Origin: Nephromyces sp. MM_2019
Lineage: Eukaryota; Apicomplexa; Aconoidasida; Nephromycida
Length of the DNA stretch: 32,338 nucleotides
Reading direction: 5' to 3'
Assembly (NCBI GenBank): GCA_015657535.1
Contig: JADHZB010000603.1
Span: forward strand, 1-32,338
Shown: positions 10,205 to 21,600 of the stretch, in pieces
How the letters are laid out: every line of letters begins with the position of its first letter
Numbering within the stretch: the stretch's first letter is position 1
Made by a program: the position numbers and the translations under genes
The notes under the pieces: model-generated
The model's input: only the letters and a program-made list of their open reading frames with translations
Database searches by the model: none
Told to the model about the DNA's origin: nothing

Positions 10205-11032
10205 TCACGAAGAAACAGGAGGTTTTTTTGCTTCTACTGTCTCTTCATCCCTCCCTCCTGTTCGATGATCTTCGCATATCAAATCATCTCTATTTAGCGA
10301 TACCTTCATCACAAGAGAAAGTGGCGAACATCCCTCATAATCTGCAGTTTTCTCAAACTCAAAGGCTACTCCAAAAAGTAGTTTGTATATCCTTTTACAC
10401 ACACATCATGATCACACACACAATTCAGTGCACATACAAGCTATTAGACACATTCATGCTATCACACACACAAATTAATACACATGTATAAACTCGCACA
10501 CAAACTCATAACTAAAAGTGAAACCTGCCTCTCTTAGAAACAGAGTGAAACCCTTGAATCTATCAAGGCCGCTATCCACCAGGGGGTTACTTCTAACCCA
10601 CAGCTTTAACGAGTTCCTCCCAGTCTATCTAGCAGCTAATCTCGTCCCCTATCACCCCCCCTCTCCCCCCTTACTTCCCCCCTATTACTCTCCTGTTCAC
10701 CCCCCTTATGTTCTCCCTATTCTAGTACCTTATCTCGCTCCTCACCTCCAGCTTCTCTATCCAATTATCTACCACCCTACCCATAATCGTAGCTCGAAGC
10801 TCCCCCCTGACCTCACTCCCCCTTATCTTCCCCCTTGATCTCCCCCTCTGGTCTCTCTCCCATACTCTAGCCACGCACTATACGGTGTGATAGCCAACTG
10901 CCAACGCACACACGGCTGATCATGAAGTTTCGCGTTGCACACACATCCAACGCCCTTTGCCCCTACCGCTGAAGCTGATCCCCCCCTTTTTCATCAGGTT
11001 AAGTCGATGTTTTTGCGCCTTTAATTTCCATC
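10205..11032 (-). CDS. Unrecognised multi-exon gene, 3' exons (candidate)
   Basis: Three minus-strand pieces chain in phase. Exon 11032-10945 follows acceptor cctacag and reads WKLKAQKHRLNLMKKGG then ISFSGRGKGRW. Exon 10616-10525 reads NSLKLWVRSNPLVDSGLDRF then KGFTLFLREA. Exon 10368-10205 reads VAFEFEKTADYEGCSPLSL and continues to a stop at 10207-10205. An alternative donor (aag|gtatcg) lies inside the last piece. The protein is basic at first and acidic at the end; I cannot place it in a family. The 5' exon is not identified; it may lie in the G-rich stretch near 11250. The stop is only 15 nt from the ATG of the next minus-strand ORF, so the two may be one gene with an unrecognised intron. 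Confidence 0.4.
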
Positions 11033-11230
11033 CTGTAGGAGTAGGGCTATTTCAGTGCTCCGCCCCCCTTCCGCTGTTTTGCCACCTTCCACCAGTTTGC
11101 CCCCCTGTGCTCCCCCCCTCCTTTTCCCCCCTTCTTTCCCCCCCTCCTTTCCTCCCCTCCTTTCCTCCCGACTACCTCCACGCCTCCTCCACCCATATCT
11201 CCCCCTTCTTTTATTTTCTCCATGCTTTCC
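10626..11230 (+). repeat. Two C/T-rich (minus strand G/A-rich) tracts
   Basis: Blocks at about 10626-10860 and 11060-11220 are pyrimidine-rich on plus, with many runs of five to eight C. On the minus strand these become G-runs. The first lies in a presumed minus-strand intron, the second at the 5' side of the minus gene. Pro/Leu frames here are composition artefacts. Confidence 0.7.
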
Positions 11231-11267
11231 TTGCTTCTTCCTCCTCCTTGGAGAATCCCAAACAAAT

Positions 11268-11275
11268 TATAAAAG
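11268..11275 (+). promoter_or_regulatory. TATA-like box upstream of the plus-strand gene
   Basis: TATAAAAG occurs 29 nt upstream of the ATG at 11304, and its complement (CTTTTATA) faces the minus-strand gene. At normal TATA spacing the plus transcript would have almost no leader, so either initiation is unusual or this is chance. Confidence 0.3.
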
Positions 11276-11303
11276 CGAACTTTAGTATCCGTCCTCTGTG
11301 AAG

Positions 11304-14300
11304 ATGTCTACCAGCGTCGGGTGAGCACACACACTACCCCCCTTTCCAGCACATGTTCATCTACAAAATGAAAGATATCAGCTGCTCATCTCTATTCCTT
11401 CATTTTCCCCTTTTCTACGATGTTTTCTTTATATAAAGCAAATCTGTGGGAGTTTTTAATTATGAAGATGAAGAAAAGCCGTTTTATTCTGCAAAATCCC
11501 TGAAGATGTAGTCTTTTCCGCTGTTTCATACATTTTCTTTCCTCGTGAAACTATAGGAAATGCACTTTTTTTTTTTAGGTGTGTGTGTGGGGTTGTGAGA
11601 GTATTTGGGGTTTTGTGTGTGGAGTTGTGGAAGTTAATGGTGTGTGGCTCTCTGTCACTGCGAGAGTCTGTGTATCTGTACTTTTTTTTTAAAAGAAGAC
11701 CAATGGTTGCTTTGACTCTAAACCCCCACCTCTGGGATCTTCAGGCTAGCTCTTTCAAACTTACTCATCGTCTTAGATGTTCCTCAACTACCCGCAATTT
11801 GGGCAGTAAATGCCTTTAAAGAAGGAAAGACTTTGATGAGGGAAATGGGCAATCTCACTAACAATGGGCTTGCAAATGATATTGTTTACCCTATGAACAG
11901 AGGTAATGGAGAGGTTGTATAGTGTTGGATGGTAGTATGTGAAGGTTTTATATATGGTGGTGTGTGTGTGTATCTTTGTGTGTGGCTATGTCAATTTGTG
12001 GGTGTGTGTCTATGTGTATCGCTCTCTGTTGCTGCTACAGAACACACACTATGAGCTTATAGGCGAATATTTCGGCTTTTTGGGAAATCTCTGCTTGAAG
12101 AAGTTTTTGCTGCTTTACATGGGCAATTCAAGATGTATTCAGGGGCTTATTGAGTGCCTTGTTTATTGTGTGTGCTTTTTTTTCGATAGAGCCGGTATGG
12201 CTTGCTGTGTGAAAGAGCGTGTGTGTATTTCTGGAGGTTTTTGCCTAGTATTTTGTATACTCTCCTTGCTCTATCCCCTTCAGCCGTCTTTTTTGGTATA
12301 AATGAAGAGGTATACTTTTTTTGACGTTGAGTGTTGAAAAAATACTATACTGTATGTGTGTTGTGAATCATCAGTTAACCTTCAAAGCGCTGAGCTAAAC
12401 AGGTCTGGTAGAAGAAGAAAGTACAATCGAGGTATTTCCTTGGGATGGGGCGAAGGGATTTATACGCATTTGTGTGTGTGGGAATATGAATGTGGGAGTG
12501 TGTGTATGAGCATATGGGTATATGGAAATATGTGGGTATTTTCATCTGAAAGCGTGTGTGTGTATATATTTGCATCTGAAAGCGTGTGTGTGTATCTGTA
12601 TTTGCCTCTTGAATCATTTCTGTGTGTTTTTGCCTCCGAAAGCGTGTGTGTATTTTCCTCTGAAAGCATCTGTTTATATACACATTTCTTTGCATATATA
12701 TATTTCTTGAAACATGTATTATATTTTTTTTCTGTGAGTATGTGTGTATGTGATTTTTTTGGAATTTTTCTGGTGTGTAAGTGTGTTCAAGTCTTTTGAA
12801 ATTTGGAGATGCTGTAGGAGGATTTGGTTTTCTTGACTACAACGTTTTATTCGATGTTTTCTGAATCAAAAGCATTTTTTTTGAATTTTTTGCCCTTTTT
12901 CACTGTTTAAGCCCTCTTTCCTACTTTTCTGGTGTTTTCTTACCTCATTCCCACGAGATTCTCTGTTTTTTTGTGTTTCCCTTTGCAATTTTGTGGTTCT
13001 TTTCCTTATTTTACATCACAGACAAGAACTGGTTATTCGGGAATCCCTACTAGTGTGTTTTTTGAAGCTTTATATAACTGGCAAGCTTTTTCCTGCAAAG
13101 ATTCCAGCTTGTCTACTGCTCAACACACTAGAGACTTCTACTATTCTCAATGTATGTAGTAAGCATAAAAGAGATGGAGGTCTTTCTGTAAGGACTGTCA
13201 ACGTGTGCTCACCTCCAATGTATAGGCAGCTGCTTGTACATGTGGGATTGAGAGCTTTTTTCAGGAAAGAGACTGTGATTTCCGCTTATTTCAGACTCTA
13301 TGCTCTGGTGCAGTGTGTATGTGCTGTGGGAAAGTATGAGGAGGCTTAAAAATGCTTAATCTTTCCTCTTCATGCTTTCCGGGGCTTCAACTATTTATTT
13401 TGAGCAGCTGTTGCAGCTTTCCGTTTACATGCATGAAAAGGAGAGTACCTTGGCTGTGTGCCAAATCGGTTGGTGAGTCTTTTCAAAATATGCAGGAGAC
13501 ATGCTAGTGCTGCATGTGTGTGAAGCTGCTTCGCCTTGAGATGTTATGTTGCACACAGACCGCTAGAAGTCTCCACAACATGAAAGAGTTGAGCTACTTT
13601 ATGGGGTATGATGTGAGTGTCTGTGTGTGTGCAGGTGTTACACACTGAAGAGTTGATCTGCTTTATGGGGCGTGATGTGAATACCTGTGTGTGCAGATTT
13701 TGCACACTTCGTGTATGCAACACTTCATCTCTGTAGAACCCCATTCCCGTCGTATGAAAACTCACTCCCCATAAGTAATATCTCCGTCCTCCCCTTCCCG
13801 CAGACACCACAATTTCCATATGTACACCACCCCCCCCNNNNNNNNNNNNNNNNNNNNNNNNNNNNNNNNNNNNNNNNNNNNNNNNNNNNNNNNNNNNNNN
13901 NNNNNNNNNNNNNNNNNNNNNNNNNNNNNNNNNNNNNNNNNNNNNNNNNNNNNNNNNNNNNNNNNNNNNNNNNNNNNNCAAACCCCTTCAACCCCCCCAT
14001 ATAAAGCCTCCTCATGCTCCCCCCATACTCGGATAAACAACCTCAATTTTCTATCGCAATCTACACTAAGCCTACCACATAGCCCTTGTATATTTATGCG
14101 AAACACGAATTGACGAGAAACTTCCCAAGTGTATAAAACAAGGCCCAGGCTCCCCCCAAAACCTCCCGAAGCTGAGAGTCCTCAATGCGTTCCCTCTCCT
14201 AAACAGTCTTCATTGATATCCTCACAATAAAGCATCCTCATTGTATCCTGCCACAATAGAAATTGGGACTCCTCCCCCCACCTAGGCACGGTAGCATGAA

Positions 14301-14826
14301 TAATCGCAGTTCAATCACCTACAGAGTTTGAGGAAAAAATCTTCTATAAAGAGTAAACAGCGGGGGGTATGTAGGGGAGATTCTAACTGAATGCTGGGGG
14401 ACCTACGTGGGCTTCTAACAGTGTGTGTGTGTCCAACTTTCAAGGTGAGGGAGGATGCTCTTGTAAGGCTCATGGTAATCGCTACTTTACTCGAGAAAAG
14501 AGGCCTTTGCTTTTACCTACTATCGGCACATATAAGTGGTGAGCTAGTCAGAAACACTGAAAGTTATCGCCTCTTACGAAGGTGTTTCGCACACGCTGTG
14601 GGGGGTAGGTGGTATGTTAGATGTTATCAAGGCGCTATACACACACTGTAGTGAGTGTGTGCTGTGTTTGGTAACACTAGAGTACTTCACACACTAGAGT
14701 TTTTGATGGGAAGAGGTCCTGCCTTACGCTCTTTAAAGTTAAATTAGCAAATTCCACCTCAACTCTCCAGGCTTTCCCAGAAATTCTCGTGCTCTCTCTG
14801 TGTTTGGGGACTTGCTGCTATCATAG
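11304..14826 (+). CDS. Unrecognised multi-exon protein, interrupted by an assembly gap
   Basis: I do not recognise the protein. A first exon, 11304-11320 (MSTSV plus split Gly, donor gtgagc), joins in phase to 11745-11902, reading LALSNLLIVLDVPQLPAIW, then AVNAFKEGKTLMREMGNLT. A probable exon from about 12062 reads EYFGFLGNLCLKKFLLLYMG. About 12371-12431 reads NLQSAELNRSGRRRKYNR. From about 13034 an open frame reads ELVIRESLLVCFLKLYITG and continues through RQLLVHVGLRAFFRKETVIS to a stop at 13349, possibly leaving by a donor near 13316. After the N gap, 14445-14604 reads REDALVRLMVIATLLEKRG then GELVRNTESYRLLRRCFAHAV, and joins in phase to 14771-14826 (FPRNSRALSVFGDLLLS, stop). The helical, Leu-rich pattern suggests an alpha-solenoid or scaffold protein. 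The two ends are the most secure; the middle exon borders are tentative. Confidence 0.5.
13838..13978. other. Assembly gap of 141 N
   Basis: Undetermined bases are flanked by a run of eight C on the left and C-rich sequence on the right. A homopolymer or C-rich low-complexity tract probably broke the assembly. It falls inside the unrecognised plus-strand gene and may hide exons. Confidence 0.98.
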
Positions 14827-15663
14827 ATTCTTCCTTCTATCCGCTTCTAGTTACAAGATATCGTTTAGGAAAAAGTGAATGAAATAGGCTTCACCAGAAC
14901 CTGCCATGAAGTTGTGTTTAACTGTGTTATGGTCTATGATGTGAGGTTGGTTGTGTGTGTGCGTATGACCATTTCCCTGGGTAATCCCCCGTGTGTGATA
15001 GTGCCTGGAATTACTCTAACTACGTGTGTGTGAAATATTATGTGTGTAACGCTAACTAACTACGTGTGTGTAAAGTCTCATGTGTGTAACGCTAACTGCA
15101 TCTGTATGAGGTGCCCGGTATTACGCTACCTAACTACGGGCGCGTGAGATCTTGCGCGCCACACTAACTAATTATGTGTCTTTGTGTGCGTGATGGTGTC
15201 TCAAGCTCATACTGTATAAGCTCTTTCTTGCTTATACCCAGCAAGTCAGCGCGTTTTATCTTTATGATATGGCAAATAAGACATTTGCATTTCTTCATGG
15301 TTTTCCCATTGTTTTTCTAAAAAAATAGCAGACTGCTGTGTTCACCATGAAATATACAAAAAACAAAAGACACTAGCCTTACTTCCTTCCATCCATGGCC
15401 AAAGAGATGCTGACAACTAATTTTTATCGCAAACTTGTACCCTCCTTCCTCATCTTTATCATGTTAAAATTATCAATACCCGACATGTAGCGATGCCGAT
15501 GTATGCACAAATGGTGCAGCGTGTATACGTACATTATTGAACCATTGCAGTTTTTCTAATTATTAAATGGTTTTGCCAGGCTGCGATTCTACGTGTGCTA
15601 TTTTATACAATTTATATATAGGTTGAGTGATAACATAAATTGTTCTCCAGGCAGGCGATACTG
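14827..15663. other. Intergenic region with degenerate 40-45 bp repeats
   Basis: An exon-like piece, 14869-14940 (EKVNEIGFTRTCHEVVFNCV, ending before gtgagg), cannot be linked in phase to either neighbour. Between about 14990 and 15180 there are three to four degenerate copies of a unit with taactacgtgtgtg and gtgtgtaacgctaac. One copy carries GC-rich substitutions (acgggcgcgtg). The rest, up to the LCAT start, is AT-rich with no clear coding content. Confidence 0.5.
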
Positions 15664-18600
15664 ATGAAGAAAACATTACTTTCTTACATATCGTGTGTCC
15701 TCATCGTAATATACTTTCTAGTGAGTGATCTTCGGGTTACAAAACCCGAAGATCACTATGGGTCTCCAAAGGAAGGGGATATCGCAAATAGGAAACATGA
15801 AGGGCTGCTGCTGCAGCGTTTAGGCGAATGGAGTAGCTCCTTTGTAAGCACTCCAGGGGGTCAAGATGTTACGAGTTCATTCACCAGGGTGAGAACTGGT
15901 GGACTTTTATCAATAAAGCAACCAAATCAGTTTTTTTCCATCAAAGAATCGTTGGAGTCGCTTGAATACGAGGATGTCGAAGAGAATGCTAGGTCGTTAC
16001 TCACTCCTCAGAGTCTTGTATTGCCGCATGCTACGAGTTTAAAGGAATGGGTAACGTTGAACTTTTTCTTGATTGCAGCAGGAAGAGGATGGCCTCCTAC
16101 CAAATCTCTGCTACAATCATCTTTCCCGCAAAACCTTGAACCTTTTCAGAATACCATGAAAAAGCAACTTGATGAGGTACATCATGCGCATGAAACTATT
16201 TCACTGGACCACTCGCTTGCTTCTGATATAGCGTTACCCTCCTCTCCCACAACACAGCTATTGGAAGTTCCTCCAGAAAAACTAGTCAACCAAGTGGCAC
16301 TGCATCGCTTTCTTCACCCCAACCTTCATTCCAACAATCAGATAAACCCAATTGCTGGTACAGCAGAAAATATTTCACAAATTGCTTCTCCCGTTATACT
16401 TGTCCCTGGTTTTGGGGGATCAAGTCTCTATGCTTCTCTCAAATCTGCAAACATCTCTAGTTGTTCTCCTATTCCCATTACTGTCAAAAAGGAGAAACTT
16501 TGGGCCCCTCTCCATCAGTGGTTGAGAGGTTCTGTCTCTGAGGAGTGCTGGGCAGAAAAGGTTACTTTGCTATATGCTAGTCACAACAACACATACTATG
16601 ATAGGCCAGGAGTCGAGGTTTACACTAGCGGATTTGGTCCAACAAGAGATATGGACTGGCTAGAATACTTTCTTAATGTAGGTGTACCTGGTACAGAATA
16701 CATGCATAAACTAACGGAAACCCTGCGAGCTGCAGAAATTCCATTCTACGGTGCTTCATATGATTGGAGGCTCCCTCCTTGGCAAATGAATTGGAGTTCA
16801 ATGAAGGATTTCATCGAAGAAATAGTAGCTCGTCACAACGGTCGGCGAGTGACCATGGTTGGTCATAGCTACGGTGAGGGAAGTATTTGGGCTTTGGCAA
16901 ATTAGCGAGAAAAGGGAACAATTTTAACTTGGGTGGGATGGGGGTTTTGTGTGTGCTTGTTTGGGGGGAGGATGGGATGCGTGTGTGATTGTGTGTGGAG
17001 GGGGGGAGGGGGGTATGTGCGATTGTTTGGGGGAGGTGGTGAAGGGTGTGTATGACTGTTTCAGGTGGAGGAAGAGGTGTGTTTGATTGTTTCGGGTGAA
17101 GGCAGTTTGGGTGCGAGCGTTCAGGGAGGGGGGCTGTGTGATTGTTTGGGCTTCGGGGTTTAGGCAGCTGTTTGAGGAGGGGCGGAGTATGTAGTTCTTC
17201 GGGGTAGAGGGGGCTGTTTGTATGGGATTAGATTGGAGACATGACGGTGAGTACTCCTACTCTCCTAAGAAGGTTTCATCCCAGGTTTCTCTATAGGAAC
17301 ACCTCCATTTTGTGCGCCGGCTTACTATTTGCATTTATTTTAGCCTAGTCTGCTTTGAAAAACGTAAGCCTAGCGTCTCATATCATATCCAACATAATCT
17401 TGTCATGTAGTAATAACTTTCTCATTGTCCAACCCTGCAAATCACCTAATTAAATCCTCTAAATCCCAGAAAACTCCATTTTTCCTTCGTTTAGGTGCTC
17501 TGATGCTAAACTATTTTTTAAATAAAGAGGCAGCTACTCAATGGAAGGACTCTCACATTCATCAATTTATTTCTGTGTGCGGAGCTTTCGGTGGGAGTTT
17601 CACTTCTTTAAGAGCTTTGTTGTCGGGGTGAGCATCAATCTTAATCTATGTCCATTGGGAAAGCGTAGGTTTCCAAACAGCTACCCATAGCAAATTGCGA
17701 GGATAAAGCCGACATTTTCCTCGTCGATAACTGCAATCAGAGTGATTTGCCTGTAGATGCGTACAGCTTCTCAAAAACGAACACAGATATAAAGAAACCG
17801 GCGTAGTTGTGCGTGTGCGCACATACTTCCAGTTATGTGTGCACACGTAAATGGAATTATTTGCAAATACTTGCAGTTATTTTCGCACACACGTGCAGGT
17901 ATTGTGTACGCACATAGTCGTAGTCATTTTTGCACACTTGCATACATTCGCAGTTATCTTTGCACACACACATGCGCAGTTATTTTTGTAGAAACTCACA
18001 CACTTGCGCTAATTTTCACACACACACGCTCGTAGTAACCTTAAAAATATCGTAGTTATCGTTGCACACACACTCGTGAATAGGTCTACCTGCACAAGCT
18101 CTAAACACACACTCTTACACACGCTTTCACTGATCGTCACCTATTCGCACCACAATACGTTCTCTGACCCCAATTTCTAACACACATCTTTTTGCACGCT
18201 CGCAAAGGTATTTAATCGAGCAAATACACTATTACACGATTACTGGCTCACACACTTCCCGTGTGTGGAGAGCGCTCTAGCAGAGATCCATTGAAGCATA
18301 GATGAACCCGATTTAAATTAGAAAAATCAATTAACCTACGCCTCTCAAGCAGCTAGAAATATGCCTACTGTTAAGCATAGCTCAAATCCTATTTGTATTG
18401 CTATTGGTAGGTGCATAGTGTGGAGTATACCATAAAACCCACCGAGGTATATCTACTACCGGAAGTTAACTGCTCTTGCATATGATAATATATCTTGAAT
18501 GCTATCGCTGTTGCACGTGTGTGCGTAGAGTATTTGCGATATCTGCTTGAACCCTAGCATCAGTCTGTCAACATCTGTGTAGTATGAATCTTGGCGCTAA

Positions 18601-21600
18601 TACTCATAGTTGAATATGCCAGTGTATTAGCTTGTGTGTATTGATTGAACTCTGCTTGTGTGTGCTGATTAAAACTCACCTGTGTTTTTGGAATATACTC
18701 TGTTTGAGCCCCTCTAGGTTTAAATATGTGTGGGTACACTCAGGGGTATTCCTGAGCCAAAAATCTGCTTGCCTAGCAGTCACACACGCAAATTCTTGGA
18801 TTTTTCTGCTACAATCTTGTATATTCGCCTACTCACACACAAAGAAACACAAGTGTTTTCTATTTTTAAGTCATTCCTTTATTAAAGAAGAAAAAACAAA
18901 CTATACATTCTAGGTTTGCATTTTTTCTTGAAAAACGCACACGAAACATACCTTTAAAATCTTCAGCATTGACCCTATGCCAACTGGGATAATGCGGGGA
19001 AATAGAGATACTCACAAAGCTAGGCTAGCATTAAGAGAGATGGAACGAAGTCTAGCCTCTTTGTATGTACTACTGCCAAGCCAACAGGTTCAATAAACCA
19101 CTGAGACACGCATATAACTTTCTGTCGAAACATCGCCTTCTTTACTTACTGGGTGTATGCACACTGTTACCGCAAGGCTGCTGACACTACCTGTGGCTTG
19201 CTTACTCCATGCATCCACATAAAATTAATCCTCTTAAAAATTGCATTTTTATATTCTTTAGTGCTTTTTCTTGTTTCATATGATAGTTATAGCAAAGATA
19301 AAATAATTATATAAAAAATTTAAATAATTTTTTTGTAAACTTCTTCCTGGTCAACAATTTCAAAAATTTATTTTCACCCTATTGCCCATTTACCAGGCTT
19401 GGATGTAAAACCTGAACAAGAATGTACTTTATATATTTTCGCTAATTTTTATGGTAGTTACCGCCATATAAAAATCCAAAAATGAGTGTATTCTTGCGGG
19501 AATCTCTTTTTCTTTCCACGCTAGTCTTGTGTGTGTACTACCTGCTGTTGGTAATTACTTTCTAAAAATACAGGGAGTATTTTCAAGAAATACTAGGGAT
19601 TCATGGTAAAAATACAAAGCTTTAAAGGTTATCAATACTAAGTATAGGAATCAGCAATGTAATGGATGATAGCAGTATATATTGACGCAAATATAGTTGG
19701 TCTTAAACCTATAATTTTGAATTTAATCCCTTGATTTTATCTTTTTTTATTATGAAAATGACAACTCTATTCTTCTGGAAGTTTACTTACTAAATTGTGA
19801 CAAGTTTATGAAAGTGAGTTTCCTTGAAAAAAAAAAACGCGAACGCACCATCATGCTTCGAGTCTATATATGGGCATGCTACATATTACATGCTATGTTG
19901 TTAACACTTGCTAGCTTTTAGTAGCATGTTTACAAAGCCAGAATGAAAAATGACTAATGTTTGGTAAAGTCGTGCAGTAGTGGTTAGTAGGAATTAACCT
20001 TGGCGTCATTAGCGCTTTGTGAACTTGCACATCTGTGTATATCGCAGGAGTACTCGCTTGGGCGTGTGTATGTGAGGGTGTGTGTGTATCCAGTTGTAGT
20101 TGGGTGCACTCATATCTGTATGTGTGTAGCTGTGTGTACCTGTGTGCACTGACCTGTATGTACCTGTATGTGCTTACGTGTGTGTACCTGTGTGTGTCTG
20201 CGTGTGTGCTTACCAGTATCTATGCATGTATCTCAGAGTCGATGCTAGGGTGTTCTCATCACGATAAATCTCTGAAGTCCCTTTTTCTCTGATGATGTTA
20301 AGTTCGGATTTTTTTTCAAGAATCTTCCATCGATTTTTTTTTTTTACGCTTTGCAATGGCTTTGTATAGAGACATCTTATGCATGCGAAATTTTTAATTT
20401 TTTAAATATCTTCGCGGCGTTTATTTTTTCTGCTATTAGGTTCATCTTTTTTTTTATTTCCAGCCTTTTCAAGAATCTTAAGTCACCTTTCATTATAGAT
20501 TTTATGTAGTTCTAAATTTCAGCCTAACAGATAATTCTTATCTACTTTTTTTAATCTTCTTTATTCAGATTTACCATCCTGATAGGGTAGTAGTTCAGCT
20601 TGTAAACTTTAATTGCACTTCAGAAGACTACGAAGAAGAGCAGCAAAGTGTGATTGCTTATAGATACACAATGAGAAACTTCACTGATCTATTTAGCCCG
20701 GAGATGAAGCTAAAAGCAGTCGCTTCTGAGACTGCGATAAAGACTGCTGTCATAGGGGATCCCAAAGTAAACTAATGGGTGTTATAAGTTACTAGGTCTA
20801 TACACCTCAGAAAAATTAGCATTGGGTGGAGGATTGCTGAGATTTTGTATGGAAAGCCCCACTTCACTCACACACACTTGAAAACGTGGGGAAGTAAACT
20901 TATGCTTATCCCAAGTACGAGTTTACTCAAACAAAGATGTGTATACCGCTGTTTGGATGCTTGTACCCAGAACGAGTGCTGAGATCACTAGCTGACTAAA
21001 AAAATAACACACACACGGTTTGAAGGAGTTATATGAGCACTAGGTTGTCTTGGAAAAAATCCTGCACGGATGTCAAATGAGTGCTAAAGTACCTAGGTGA
21101 AATCAGATAAGATCACACACACACTACTCGAATGAGTGTCAATCAACCACGCTGACGCCAGAAGTTATCGCATACACACATGGCAATAGATGTAGAACGA
21201 GCTCATGTACTTCTAGAACTGTAATCTGTGTATGCAATACCTAGTCACTAAGAAACACTGCTTTAAAATGGAAGCGGTAGAATACGCACTAAAAATTGCT
21301 TCCTATCTTACAAGCTAACTAACACACACATGCCTAACAGATAAGCAAGTCTAAATACGTACACACCTGCTTTTAGAAGTTTTTTTCACGAATAGCACAA
21401 TGTCATTCAGACTCCCTCATAAACTAGGGTTGTACCGTAGCAATGCAACTAGATTAACTATTCATTGGTAGAAGATTTTAGTTAGTTCCGGGGTATTTGT
21501 CAGTCAACAACACACACAAAGCCTAGGTTGGACTTCTATGTGAAGAGATTGCTAAATTCGCAGTATTTGTGAAATCTTTAGGGTGTGCATCTGCTTATGA

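Noticed and set aside
10518..10838. Plus-strand Pro/Leu-rich frame
   Set aside because: It overlaps a better minus-strand exon (10525-10616) and then a C/T-rich tract.
13687..14113. Open frames running through the N gap
   Set aside because: They depend on undetermined bases.
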